The notes: generated by a model from the letters alone, not told the origin. A DNA stretch of 64,000 nucleotides from Bacteroidota bacterium (GCA_947475165.1 CANJLD010000001.1:248001-312000); one strand, 5' to 3'; shown: positions 53,649-62,118, counted from the stretch's first letter. Translations and numbers: made by a program.

Positions 53649-55520
53649 TTACTCAGGGCTTTTTTCTTCAGAAGATGATTCTTCTTTTGCTGCTTTATTA
53701 TCGGCAGCAGTTTTGTTATCCATTTTTTCTTTCAAGTCGCTAAGTGCGCTCAAATCTCCAAGGGTTGCTTTTTCAACACTCTTCTGAAGATTCTTAACGG
53801 TCTTAGCTGTTGATTCGCGTTCAGCTTTCTTCTCTTTCTTTTCGCCTTCAATAACTTCGTTCTGAACCTCTTCCCAAATGCGGGCGTGAGATACAAGAAT
53901 GCGCTTATCGTTACGATTGAATTCGATAACCTTGAACTGTGTTTTTTCATCAGCCGCTACAAAACCACCGCTTTCTTTAGCTAAGTGTTTTTTAGGTGCA
54001 AATGCTTCTAAACCGTAAGGAAGAAGAACGATTCCACCTTTATCATCACTGTGTAATAAAGTAGCTTCGTGAACTGAACCTACCGGGAACACTGTTTCGA
54101 AAGAATCCCATGGATCTTCTTCAATTTGTTTGTGTCCGAGGGTAAGCTTGCGGTTTTCGTTGTCAATATCAAGAACAACCACATCCAATTCGCTACCTAC
54201 TTTGGTAAACTCAGTTGGGTGATTGTAACGCTTAGTCCAAGAAAGGTCGCTGATGTGAATCATGCCACCGATACCGTCAGTTAATTCAACAAACACACCG
54301 TATGGAGTGATGTTCTTAACGGCACCTTTGGTTTTAGTTCCAACAGGGAATTTGTCAGCAATCTTAACCCAAGGGTCTTCTGTCAATCTCTTTAACGAAA
54401 GTGACATTTTTCTTTCTTCGCGGTCAAGTGTCATTACAATAGCCTCATGCGTATCGCCAGACTTGAAATATTCGCGGCTGTTGATAGGCGTGTTGCTCCA
54501 AGAAACTTCTGATACGTGAATTAAACCTTCAACACCCGGAGTAATTTCGAGGAACGAACCGTAATCCTCAATATTTACGATTTTACCCTTCACCTTGCTG
54601 CCAAGTTCAATTTCCTTGTCTAAAGTATCCCATGGGTGCGGCTGCAATTGTTTCAAGCCGAGGGAAATTCTCTTCTTGTTATCATCGTAATCCAATACCA
54701 CCACGTTCAATTTCTGGTTCAACTCAAGCACTTCTTTCGGGTGACCAATTCTGCCCCACGAAATATCAGTGATGTAAAGTAATCCGTCAACACCTCCAAG
54801 GTCAATGAACGCACCGAAGTCGGTGATGTTCTTGATAGTTCCTTCAAGAACCTGTCCTTTTTCCAACTTACCGATAATTGCTTCGCGTTGCGATTCAATA
54901 TCTGACTCAATAAGAGCTTTGTGAGATACTACCGCGTTTTTAATGGCTTCGTTAATCTTCACAACTTTCAACTCCATAGTTTTACCTACATAAACATCGT
55001 AATCGGTAATTGGCTTAACATCAATTTGCGAACCCGGAAGGAAGGTATCCACTCCGAATACGTTGGCGATAAGACCACCTTTGGTTTTAGAAACAATTTT
55101 ACCCTGAACCACCACACCTGTTTTGTGTGCATCCATAATTTCTTCCCACGCTTTCATGGTGCGGGCGTTTTTACGGCTTAGTTGAAGGATACCTTTTTTG
55201 TCTTCTTTGTTTACTACATACACATCAAACTCATCGCCTGCTTTCAAATCTTCCACATCGCGGAATTCGGAAAGAGGAACAAGTCCATCGGATTTGAAAC
55301 CGATATTTAAAACTACATCTGTGTTAGTAAGCGCTACTACAGTTCCCTTTACAATCTCATCGTTTTCGATGGTCTTTAAAGTGGAAGAATACTGTACATC
55401 GTAGGCAGCTTTTTCTGCATCGGTATAACGTACTACGTTACGTTTATCTACCGTCCAGTCAAAATCGTCATGGGCTGTACTGGTGTTAGCCGTTGTGTTT
55501 TCTAAAATATTTTCAGACAT
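53649..55520 (-). CDS. rpsA: 30S ribosomal protein S1
   Basis: A 623-residue protein with six S1 RNA-binding repeats (first at about 58-125; typical cores GLVPLSEFRD, GLLYITDISWGRIGHPKE, GLIHVSEVSWSNTPINSREY and GMIHISDLSWTKRYNHPTEF). The C-terminal 60 residues are charged and low-complexity (ERESTAKTVKNLQKSVEKA). It helps messengers bind the ribosome and unfolds leaders. In Bacteroidota, which use weak Shine-Dalgarno sites, S1 is important for initiation. A promoter-like box and a hairpin sit at the expected start of its leader (55582-55615). Confidence 0.97.
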   Translation of the reverse strand: MSENILENTTANTSTAHDDFDWTVDKRNVVRYTDAEKAAYDVQYSSTLKTIENDEIVKGTVVALTNTDVVLNIGFKSDGLVPLSEFRDVEDLKAGDEFDVYVVNKEDKKGILQLSRKNARTMKAWEEIMDAHKTGVVVQGKIVSKTKGGLIANVFGVDTFLPGSQIDVKPITDYDVYVGKTMELKVVKINEAIKNAVVSHKALIESDIESQREAIIGKLEKGQVLEGTIKNITDFGAFIDLGGVDGLLYITDISWGRIGHPKEVLELNQKLNVVVLDYDDNKKRISLGLKQLQPHPWDTLDKEIELGSKVKGKIVNIEDYGSFLEITPGVEGLIHVSEVSWSNTPINSREYFKSGDTHEAIVMTLDREERKMSLSLKRLTEDPWVKIADKFPVGTKTKGAVKNITPYGVFVELTDGIGGMIHISDLSWTKRYNHPTEFTKVGSELDVVVLDIDNENRKLTLGHKQIEEDPWDSFETVFPVGSVHEATLLHSDDKGGIVLLPYGLEAFAPKKHLAKESGGFVAADEKTQFKVIEFNRNDKRILVSHARIWEEVQNEVIEGEKKEKKAERESTAKTVKNLQKSVEKATLGDLSALSDLKEKMDNKTAADNKAAKEESSSEEKSPE

Positions 55521-55581
55521 CTGAGTATACGCGGTTATTGTTTATTCTCACCCCGTGTGCGTGAGTTTAGTTTGGTTGAAA

Positions 55582-55615
55582 TTCACCCATGGCGGGTGAA
55601 AGGGGCGCAAATATA
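55582..55615 (-). promoter_or_regulatory. rpsA minus-seven box and leader hairpin
   Basis: On the minus strand TATATTTG (plus 55608-55615) fits TAnnTTTG. Just downstream, at the likely start of the messenger, is a hairpin TTCACCC / GGGTGAA (plus 55582-55588 and 55594-55600). The leader is about 80 nt, long enough for autoregulation as known for S1 messengers in other bacteria. The nearest TTG is 23 bases away, not 19. Confidence 0.5.
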
Positions 55616-55647
55616 GAAAAGAAGATGAAAGTTTATAGCAATTAAAT

Positions 55648-55671
55648 GTTGTTGGTGATAACACCAACAAC
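55648..55671. repeat. 10-bp perfect inverted repeat
   Basis: GTTGTTGGTG (55648-55657) / CACCAACAAC (55662-55671), loop ATAA. No T run follows on either strand, so it is not a classic terminator. It is at the edge of array C and may be related to its units. Confidence 0.6.
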
Positions 55672-55686
55672 GGTTCGAATGTTGTT

Positions 55687-56045
55687 GCCAACGCCAAGAA
55701 GTTTGTGCGCCAAGAGAGAAGTTTTTAGTGCTACGTCAACTAATTTGTTTGACACGCTGCTCGTTTAATTTACCAAGCGGGTTGAGTTGTCCGCCAAGTG
55801 ATGAGTTTTGTGTGCCAAGCTATTCGTGTAATTCGCCACGCGACTTGTGTTGTTTGCCAAGTCAAGAGTTTTGGTTGACAGGCTAACTTAACCAGGCTGA
55901 CCGACAGGCAGGTTTGTGCGCCAAGACAGCGATTTAATTTGCCACGCTACTCGACTTTTTTGCCAAGCGATTGATGTTGTTTGCCAAGACGGACGTATAA
56001 TTTGCCAAGTCACTTACAAAGTCGGCAAGTTTGCTAAGTAAATTG
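55687..56045. repeat. Intergenic array of about 17 21-nt units (array C)
   Basis: A core GCCAAG (or ACCAAG, GCCACG, GACACG, GACAGG) recurs at 55709, 55730, 55751, 55772, 55793, 55814, 55835, 55856, 55877, then (with one extra base) 55920, 55941, 55962, 55983 and 56004, and weaker at 56025 and 56045. Each unit has the conserved core, a variable stretch of about seven bases, and a T-rich half such as TGTTGTTT. The region from 55521 to 56342 has no gene; it holds the rpsA promoter, this array and a palindromic element. Confidence 0.9.
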
Positions 56046-56115
56046 TCAAAAATGCTTCTGTTTTCGATTGTTCACACGTTGTCCGGTGTAGAAGGATTTA
56101 AAAGTGTCGCACGTT

Positions 56116-56212
56116 GGGTGGTGTTTTAACCACCCCGCCTGTTAGGAGAGGAAACCTCATCCGTTCCGATGAAGAAACATCGGAACACCTTCTCCGACAG
56201 GAGAAGGGAAGC
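56116..56212. repeat. REP/MITE-like element with three nested dyads
   Basis: Within about 95 bases are GGTGGT...ACCACC (56117-56134), GTTCCGATG / CATCGGAAC (56163-56171, 56178-56186) and CCTTCTCC / GGAGAAGG (56188-56195, 56200-56207). The wording CATCCG...CACCTTCTCC matches the small element near 8687 and the dyad at 57551-57583. No gene. Confidence 0.8.
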
Positions 56213-56342
56213 GGAATAAGAGATACTTTGTTTGAATTGTCATGGAATTGTAAAATTTTCTTAACGGGATAATCTGCAAATAATATTTGATGTGATAGAA
56301 GCGTTAGAAAGAAAATTAATTCACAATTAAAAAACAAATGTC

Positions 56343-57551
56343 ATGAAAACAGAAGATTCAAACCGCGTTAACATGATTAACGCTAACATCACTATCTGTG
56401 ATGCGAATACAGCAGCTACTGCGGGTATTCCTTCCTTTGTAATCGTTTTGGGAAGTGTAAAATCAAAAATGGTTTTAATTAATTCGCTGAACCAAATTGG
56501 CGAGGGAGGTACTACCGGTGTTACGCTTGATACAAATGTTTTGCGAAGCGAGATGACGGCACGCGCATTTAAGTGCGCCAATGCTACACTTGCTTATGCT
56601 AATTCAACCAACAATAATACGCTTGCAGCGTTGGTGAATTACAGCGAAACGAAATTGAATAGTTTAAAGAAAGAAGTTGTGGATGATGTATGTGAAGCGA
56701 TACATGATGCAACAGATGCGAATATTGCAGGAGCAACAAATTTTGGTGTGAATGCTACTGATGTAACGGATTTGCAAACTGCGATTGATTTGTATAGAAC
56801 GGCTTCGCAGAATCCAAGACAAGCGATTATCAGTAAAAGCCAAGCGAAGAAAAAAGTAACGAGAATGATTCGTGAGGTGCTTGATGATTTGTTGGTGGCG
56901 CAATTGGATAAGATGGTGAATACTTTGAAGTTGACGAACAAAGATTTTTTTGATGCTTACAAACAGTCGAGGGAGATAATTGATTTAGGAAGTACTTCTG
57001 CCAAGGTGCGCGGAACTGTTTTGGATATAAATGATGCACCGGTGAAAGGTGTTGAGTTTGTGATTAGAGAAACAGGAACATTGACGAAAGTTGCGGAAAC
57101 TGAAACGGATATAAAAGGTAAGTATGGCGTAAGCAAGTTACCGGTTGGTGATTTTGATTTTGAATGGAGTAAGGATGGTTATAAAACAGTGACGGAAGAG
57201 AATGTTCACATTAGTGCGGGAAAGGATTTGAGAAGAAAGATTGTGATGCGTTCTGTGATTGTTGCGGAAGGTGATTTGATGATGATGATGGTTGGGAACA
57301 TTGTTTTGGGTTCATCGGATGTGAACGGAGATTCGCTTATAACTATTGAGGCGATGAATAGCCCTATGCGTTACTATACTTCTAATTCTCCTGCCGGTTT
57401 ATCGGTTGCGCAGTTTTTTGATGTGCAGGCGGGACAGAGTGTTACTAAAACTGTACAGGAGTTTATAAATCTTGTTGGGCAGGAGCAGTATACGAATGTT
57501 CAGAATATTGGTGGGGTTATGGGGCATTGGAGGGTGACGGTGGAAGTCTAG
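56343..57551 (+). CDS. Carboxypeptidase-regulatory-like domain protein without signal peptide, unknown
   Basis: A 402-residue protein. The first 210 residues appear helical with NANITICDANTAATAGIPSF and a stretch of repeated Ala/Asn/Thr; residues 220-300 form a CarboxypepD_reg/CnaB-like beta-sandwich (KVRGTVLDINDAPVKGVEF, DIKGKYGVSKLPVGDFDFEW). The C-terminal 100 residues are unique (GNIVLGSSDVNGDSLITIEA). There is no signal peptide, although the regulatory-like domain usually occurs in exported proteins. No family recognised. It is preceded by array C and followed by a REP-like dyad and a bidirectional terminator. Confidence 0.8.
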   Translation: MKTEDSNRVNMINANITICDANTAATAGIPSFVIVLGSVKSKMVLINSLNQIGEGGTTGVTLDTNVLRSEMTARAFKCANATLAYANSTNNNTLAALVNYSETKLNSLKKEVVDDVCEAIHDATDANIAGATNFGVNATDVTDLQTAIDLYRTASQNPRQAIISKSQAKKKVTRMIREVLDDLLVAQLDKMVNTLKLTNKDFFDAYKQSREIIDLGSTSAKVRGTVLDINDAPVKGVEFVIRETGTLTKVAETETDIKGKYGVSKLPVGDFDFEWSKDGYKTVTEENVHISAGKDLRRKIVMRSVIVAEGDLMMMMVGNIVLGSSDVNGDSLITIEAMNSPMRYYTSNSPAGLSVAQFFDVQAGQSVTKTVQEFINLVGQEQYTNVQNIGGVMGHWRVTVEV

Positions 57552-57583
57552 TCCTCTCCCTGACCCTCTCCGAAGGAGAGGGA
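57551..57583. repeat. Short REP-like dyad CCCTCTCC / GGAGAGGG
   Basis: Perfect 8-bp arms at 57564-57571 and 57575-57582 with a GAA loop, directly after the stop codon of the preceding gene. Confidence 0.7.
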
Positions 57584-57590
57584 GCTATAA

Positions 57591-57620
57591 CAATAAAAGC
57601 CGCTCACGCGGCTTTTATTG
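57591..57620. terminator. Bidirectional terminator between convergent genes
   Basis: CAATAAAAGCCGC / GCGGCTTTTATTG, 13 bp perfect with a TCAC loop. The right arm overlaps the stop codon of the minus-strand gene at 57615. Confidence 0.9.
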
Positions 57621-59141
57621 TTTTGCAAACTTTGTTGTTGCCACTATTTGATTGTTGCGTTTGATGTATGTGGTGTAAAGACCAGTGGCAAAGGAAGATG
57701 TTTCTATTTTTTGAAAGCCGCTATACATTGGTAGTTTTTGCTGATGCACTATTTGCCCTAACTCGTTTGTGATTTCTAAACTAATCTCGCCTTTACTCCA
57801 ATTGGTGAAGCCGTAGTCTATGGTTACAAAATCTGTAGCAGGATTAGGGTATATTTTTAATATTTTTTCCTTTTCTGTTCGTTCTACTTCGTTTAAACCG
57901 GTGAGTGTATCGCATGGGCTACTGGTTAATGCACCGAGGCGGTAGTTGGGGAAGTTAGGAACACCCAAACTTGGACTTGGCAAACTCAAACTGTGTTGCC
58001 TAAATAAGCATGAATCACCTTTTTCGTCCGGTCTTTCAATTATATGGTAAACCGTATCGGCATTGCCGCAGCTAATGTAAATTTTGCCATCGGGGGCTAA
58101 CTGTGCGGTATGAAATATGGCATCAAAAGGCGCTTTGGTGCCGTCAAAAACACCAACGGTATCTTTGCTTGCCAACACATCTGCCGCCTGCATATCGAAC
58201 TGATACAATACATGATAAAGGCTTAAATAAAGAAAACGGCTATTGGGCGAAAACGCAACTCCCATTGCAGATGAAAGTGGAAACGATGTATGCAGGGGAT
58301 TACTTAGCTCTCCACTGCACCTGTCAAAATCAAAAATATCTAAGCCCCCGTAACCCACAAACACCGCGTACTTTGTTCCATCGGGCGAATAACAGGAATT
58401 ACTGACATTACCAAATTGCCCCCCCCCTATACATTGTTTGGTTAGGGCAGTTGAAATGCCATTACTTGAAATTAGCGTTTTGTAATAGCAGTTAGTAACA
58501 TTTTGTTTGGTCAAAAGCCACCAATCTCTGCCGTTAGCGTGTTTACATGTTTTTACATCCCAATTAATTGAGTCCCGTATCTGCGATTGGTTTTTATAAA
58601 TAACTCTGCCATGTTGTGCATTTTCATTCATATCCAACAAGGTTGTAAGAATATTCATACAACCAAAGAAATTGTTATTGCTAAGTGTATCTAAGTAAGA
58701 GTGTATTAAATAAAACTGGTTTGCGTTTGCAGGGTTGGCAATAGCAAGTATACCTTGTGGGGTTCTATAGCCTTCAGTGTCTATGCCTGATAAATAATAA
58801 GGGATTACCGGACCCCAGTTCATACTATCACTGTTTTCTATTTTTTCATTTAGTCCGTTAGCAATGTATATTCCATTAGTATAAAACAGCAAATTGCCGT
58901 CTGCATTACAATAGCTGGTGGTGGTTTTATCAAAATTCATTGCCAGCGAATCTCGGGTAATAGAACGGGGGCTGTTATTAAAATTGAGAACCGTAGTACC
59001 AAAGTAAAATCCCCATCCCGGGTCAAAGCCCCCATAACTATAATGCCCAGATAGCCACATGTAATCTTCTTTCTGCGCTTTTACATTTATACAAGCGGCA
59101 ACAAATACAAGCCATAAAAAGCATTTTCGCGCACGCATCAT
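57615..59141 (-). CDS. Secreted beta-propeller-like protein with T9SS sorting domain
   Basis: A 508-residue precursor. Signal peptide to about residue 22 (ending NVKAQ); the body has repeated beta-sheet motifs (CYSPDGTKYAVFVGYGGLD, AFSPNSRFLYLSLYHVLYQF, QLAPDGKIYISCGNADTVYH) typical of WD40-like propellers; the C-terminal 85 residues are a T9SS type A domain (IYPNPATDFVTIDYGF to VATTKFAKQ). It is coupled by an ATGA overlap to the truncated paralog upstream. Function unknown; possibly a surface binding protein. Confidence 0.88.
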   Translation of the reverse strand: MMRARKCFLWLVFVAACINVKAQKEDYMWLSGHYSYGGFDPGWGFYFGTTVLNFNNSPRSITRDSLAMNFDKTTTSYCNADGNLLFYTNGIYIANGLNEKIENSDSMNWGPVIPYYLSGIDTEGYRTPQGILAIANPANANQFYLIHSYLDTLSNNNFFGCMNILTTLLDMNENAQHGRVIYKNQSQIRDSINWDVKTCKHANGRDWWLLTKQNVTNCYYKTLISSNGISTALTKQCIGGGQFGNVSNSCYSPDGTKYAVFVGYGGLDIFDFDRCSGELSNPLHTSFPLSSAMGVAFSPNSRFLYLSLYHVLYQFDMQAADVLASKDTVGVFDGTKAPFDAIFHTAQLAPDGKIYISCGNADTVYHIIERPDEKGDSCLFRQHSLSLPSPSLGVPNFPNYRLGALTSSPCDTLTGLNEVERTEKEKILKIYPNPATDFVTIDYGFTNWSKGEISLEITNELGQIVHQQKLPMYSGFQKIETSSFATGLYTTYIKRNNQIVATTKFAKQ

Positions 59142-59350
59142 TTTATAACACTTAACTTACCGCCATATATTTTTTTGCCCTTGTAATGCAGGTTTACATA
59201 ATAAAAACCGAATGGGGGCCAGTAGCCAACAAAACCAGTATCGTTGCCCATATAACCTGATAACCACACATAGTCATGCTTTTGAGAATAACCTTGAAGA
59301 GTAGAAATCAAGATGATCAGCAAACAAGCACAACTTTTTCCATGTTTCAT
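59138..59350 (-). pseudogene. Truncated paralog of the adjacent T9SS propeller gene
   Basis: 70 residues: a signal peptide (ending GYSQ) and the same opening as the following gene (KHDYVWLSGYMGNDTGF against KEDYMWLSGHYSYGGFDP), then a stop after GKKIYGGKLSVIK. The rest of the protein is absent. The stop overlaps the next start by 4 bases (ATGA). It is a broken duplicate, or a short secreted protein that survived duplication. Confidence 0.7.
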
Positions 59351-59489
59351 TATCGCAATATACTCAATTTGCCGCCAAATAGTTTGTCTGGACCCGAGGC
59401 AGAGACTCTGCGAGGGGAGAAGTTTATAGCCCTTGCTGGCTGTTTTGAGCAGGCATTAAAGCTACACAAGTTGGGTTGGACTAACTCGG

Positions 59490-60239
59490 CTATTTAATCA
59501 CCAATGTCCTCAGCATCTTCTTAGTAAAGTCAATATATGTTTGCTGGTCTTCGGGGTAAGTAAACATGCGCAGTTCCATTACATCTTCGGGCAAAGTAGT
59601 TTCATATAAATAGCGGAAGTAATTAACCTGCACAAAAGTAACCGACTTGCCATCGGCACCGGGCAACAACAATAAAACAGTTAGCCCCGATTGCAGGGGT
59701 TGAACATCGTGAATGAAATAAATTTCACCGGCTCTGCCTTCGTTGGTGGTAAATGCTTCGCTTCCGGCAATCATGGCGTTTGTTTGTGTTGCCAGTTCTT
59801 CTTTGGTTACCGTTTTACCGGCTTCTTTATAATAAGCAATTAAATGCTTTTGAACTTCGGCTAATACCAATTGTTTTTTCTCAGCAGCGGTTTTTTTAAT
59901 GGTATTCAGATTGATGGTTAAGCCTTGCGCTAATTTTTTATCGGGTAAAGGGAAGGTTGCGTTCAAAGGCTCCACATCGCACTTCAGCATTTTATATTCA
60001 ATAATACTGAGTGTTCCTTTTTCTTTCCAAAGCGGATGAACTTCAAAGGATAGATTATCGTTGATTAATTTGTTGGCATTGGTGTCTTCTGCTGCTTCGG
60101 GTTGTTTAATTAAATCTTCGGGAAGGTTCTTAATGGCTTCTTTAAATTTTTCGCCTTTGGTTTGCTTTTCGGGTGTCTGAGCATTTGCAAATACTACAAC
60201 ACCGGCAATACATAAAGTAGTAAGAAGGAAATTTTTCAT
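59490..60239 (-). CDS. Secreted protein, unknown function
   Basis: 249 residues with a signal peptide (MKNFLLTTLCIAGVVVFANA, cut before QTPEK). The mature part is soluble, alpha/beta in pattern and moderately charged, with GAGEIYFIHDVQPLQSGLTV-like strands (sequence here AGEIYFIHDVQPLQSGLTVL). No domain recognised. It may be periplasmic. The 139 bases to the upstream gene contain no second frame that I can support. Confidence 0.7.
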   Translation of the reverse strand: MKNFLLTTLCIAGVVVFANAQTPEKQTKGEKFKEAIKNLPEDLIKQPEAAEDTNANKLINDNLSFEVHPLWKEKGTLSIIEYKMLKCDVEPLNATFPLPDKKLAQGLTINLNTIKKTAAEKKQLVLAEVQKHLIAYYKEAGKTVTKEELATQTNAMIAGSEAFTTNEGRAGEIYFIHDVQPLQSGLTVLLLLPGADGKSVTFVQVNYFRYLYETTLPEDVMELRMFTYPEDQQTYIDFTKKMLRTLVIK

Positions 60240-60310
60240 ACCGCAAGTTTAAAAAGAATTTACACCAAGGCACGAAGACGCAAAGATGTTATGGAAAAAT
60301 AAAGTCTATG

Positions 60311-60853
60311 TTACAGGTCTACATAAATCAAAGTGCCTAACCGGTTATTGTCTTCACCGGTCAGCACTCCATGATTAAAGAGTGCGTGGGCGTAGAGAAT
60401 CATCTTCTTATCATCATTTTTAAACTCCATTTGCCAGGTGCCCCATTGCTTAATCTGTTTTGCTAAAGTGGTAAAGTTTATCCCTTTCTCTATTTGAAGC
60501 ACATCGGCTTCGGTATAAACATCTGCGCCAAGCAATTGTATTGCATCAGGGTTCTTGAATTCGAAGAACCGGTCGAAGTTTATTAATGCCATGTGTTCTA
60601 CCAAAGCTACTGACTGGTTGTCGTAATCGTATTTCATTTCTTTGTGTAATGCGCTGCGGATAAAACTGCCGGGGGCACATACTTCGCGCACGGTTCCCTG
60701 GGTAAGGTCAGCCACCTTAATAACAGCAAAATATTGCACGTTGCTTTTGTTTTTGACTGCTGCTGCAAAGTGCGCATATATTTCGGTAGGATTAACACCG
60801 CCAAACGACATGGTGATTAAAGCAAAGGAAAGCAGAAGTATGTTTTTACGCAT
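60311..60853 (-). CDS. Secreted protein, unknown function
   Basis: About 180 residues from ATG at 60853 (MRKNILLLSFALITMSFGGV, a signal peptide); the upstream extension of the frame to 60922 is not needed. The mature part includes VQYFAVIKVADLTQGTVREV and IEKGINFTTLAKQIKQWGTW. No family recognised. It is divergent from the M42 peptidase gene. The 71 bases between it and the downstream secreted-protein gene make co-transcription possible. Confidence 0.7.
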   Translation of the reverse strand: MRKNILLLSFALITMSFGGVNPTEIYAHFAAAVKNKSNVQYFAVIKVADLTQGTVREVCAPGSFIRSALHKEMKYDYDNQSVALVEHMALINFDRFFEFKNPDAIQLLGADVYTEADVLQIEKGINFTTLAKQIKQWGTWQMEFKNDDKKMILYAHALFNHGVLTGEDNNRLGTLIYVDL

Positions 60854-60947
60854 CGGCAATTGGTTAGGAAGATGCAAATTTGGTATTTCTTCTTTTATAA
60901 TAGAATAACTATTCTTGCCCACTTATTTTTTAATGAACTAACCATAC

Positions 60948-62060
60948 ATGGCAACTAAAAAGAAAGCAGTAGTAAAGAAGAAAAGTATTCTGACAAACGA
61001 AGACAGAAAGTTTTTCGAAGCATACATCAACAATCCATCGCCAACAGGTTTTGAAGCTGAAGGGCAGAAGTTATGGCTGAATTATATTAAGCCTGCCATT
61101 GATAAACATGAGGTAGATAATTACGGAACGGTTTACGGCATTGTAAACCCTGATGCAAAATTCAAGGTGGCCATTGAAGCACATGCCGATGAGATTAGCT
61201 GGTTTGTTTCTTACATAACACCTGAAGGTTTAATTTATGTAAAGCGCAATGGAGGAAGCGACCATCAGATTGCTCCTTCCAAAAAGGTTTGGATTCATAC
61301 ACGCGATGGGAAAAAAATTCCTGCTGTGTTCGGCTGGCCAGCCATACATACCCGTAAAGATGGCAAAGAGCAACACCCGGAGGTGAAAAATATCTTTCTG
61401 GATTTAGGTTGTGTTACTAAGAAAGAAGTAGAAGAGAAGGGTGTACATGTAGGCTGTGTTATTACTTATCAGGATGAGTTTTTTGTATTGAACGAAAGAT
61501 ACTTTGGCGGACGCGCACTCGATAACCGTGCCGGTGGTTTTATTATTGCCAAAGTTGCGCGCTTATTAAAAGAGAACAACAAGAAACTTCCTTTTGGGTT
61601 ATACATTGTAAACTCGGTGCAAGAAGAAGTTGGTTTGCGTGGAGCAGAGATGGTAGCGCATACCATCAATCCGGATTGTGCCATCATCACCGATGTTTGT
61701 CACGATACTACCACACCAATGATTGACAAAATTGTTGAAGGCGAATTTGCATCGGGCAAAGGACCGGTGCTTACTGTTGGTCCTGCGGTACACAACAAGT
61801 TGCTTGACTTTATTATTGCTACAGCAAAAGATAAAAAGCTTCCTTATCAGTTAGATGCTGCTTCGCGCTCGACCGGTACGGATACTGATGCATTTGCTTA
61901 CACAAGAGGAGGAATTCCATCGGCCCTGATTTCATTGCCGCTGCGTTATATGCACACTACGGTTGAGTTGGTTTCAATTGATGATTTGGAAAACGTGGTG
62001 AAACTGATTTATGAATCGTTGTTGAAGTTGACCCCGAAGTTTAACTTCAAATATTTGTAA
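60948..62060 (+). CDS. M42 family metallopeptidase (glutamyl aminopeptidase / cellulase-M like)
   Basis: A 370-residue cytosolic enzyme. The binuclear zinc site is shown by IEAHADEISWFV, ALDNRAGGFIIAKVARLL (Asp), VQEEVGLRGAEM (Glu-Glu) and ITDVCHDTTTP; a further SRSTGTDTDAFAYTRGG segment completes the site. Members form tetrahedral dodecamers that trim peptides. A short basic N-terminus (MATKKKAVVKKKS) precedes the catalytic domain. It ends in a 19-bp bidirectional terminator. Confidence 0.92.
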   Translation: MATKKKAVVKKKSILTNEDRKFFEAYINNPSPTGFEAEGQKLWLNYIKPAIDKHEVDNYGTVYGIVNPDAKFKVAIEAHADEISWFVSYITPEGLIYVKRNGGSDHQIAPSKKVWIHTRDGKKIPAVFGWPAIHTRKDGKEQHPEVKNIFLDLGCVTKKEVEEKGVHVGCVITYQDEFFVLNERYFGGRALDNRAGGFIIAKVARLLKENNKKLPFGLYIVNSVQEEVGLRGAEMVAHTINPDCAIITDVCHDTTTPMIDKIVEGEFASGKGPVLTVGPAVHNKLLDFIIATAKDKKLPYQLDAASRSTGTDTDAFAYTRGGIPSALISLPLRYMHTTVELVSIDDLENVVKLIYESLLKLTPKFNFKYL

Positions 62061-62076
62061 GAACTGGTTATTGGCT

Positions 62077-62118
62077 AAAAGAAAAAAGGCGACAAGTATT
62101 TGTCGCCTTTTTTCTTTT
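62077..62118. terminator. Bidirectional terminator, 19-bp stem
   Basis: AAAAGAAAAAAGGCGACAA / TTGTCGCCTTTTTTCTTTT with a GTAT loop, 17 bases after the M42 peptidase stop and touching the flavodoxin stop. Confidence 0.95.

Noticed and set aside
53530-53787. An 85-codon plus-strand frame over the rpsA end
   Set aside because: Most of it is antisense to rpsA, and the first part spans the rpsA terminator.
55648-55671. The 10-bp dyad as a rho-independent terminator
   Set aside because: No T run on either strand and no gene ends there.
39437-56045. The 21-nt arrays as CRISPR arrays
   Set aside because: CRISPR repeats are near-identical and 23-47 nt with spacers of similar length; here units are 21 nt, all diverged, without true spacers, and no cas gene is present.
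56098-56337. A 79-codon minus-strand frame
   Set aside because: It runs through the palindromic element at 56116-56212; the sequence is explained by the repeat.
59276-59497. A 73-codon plus-strand frame
   Set aside because: It is antisense to the truncated paralog and the following spacer, with no domain or promoter.
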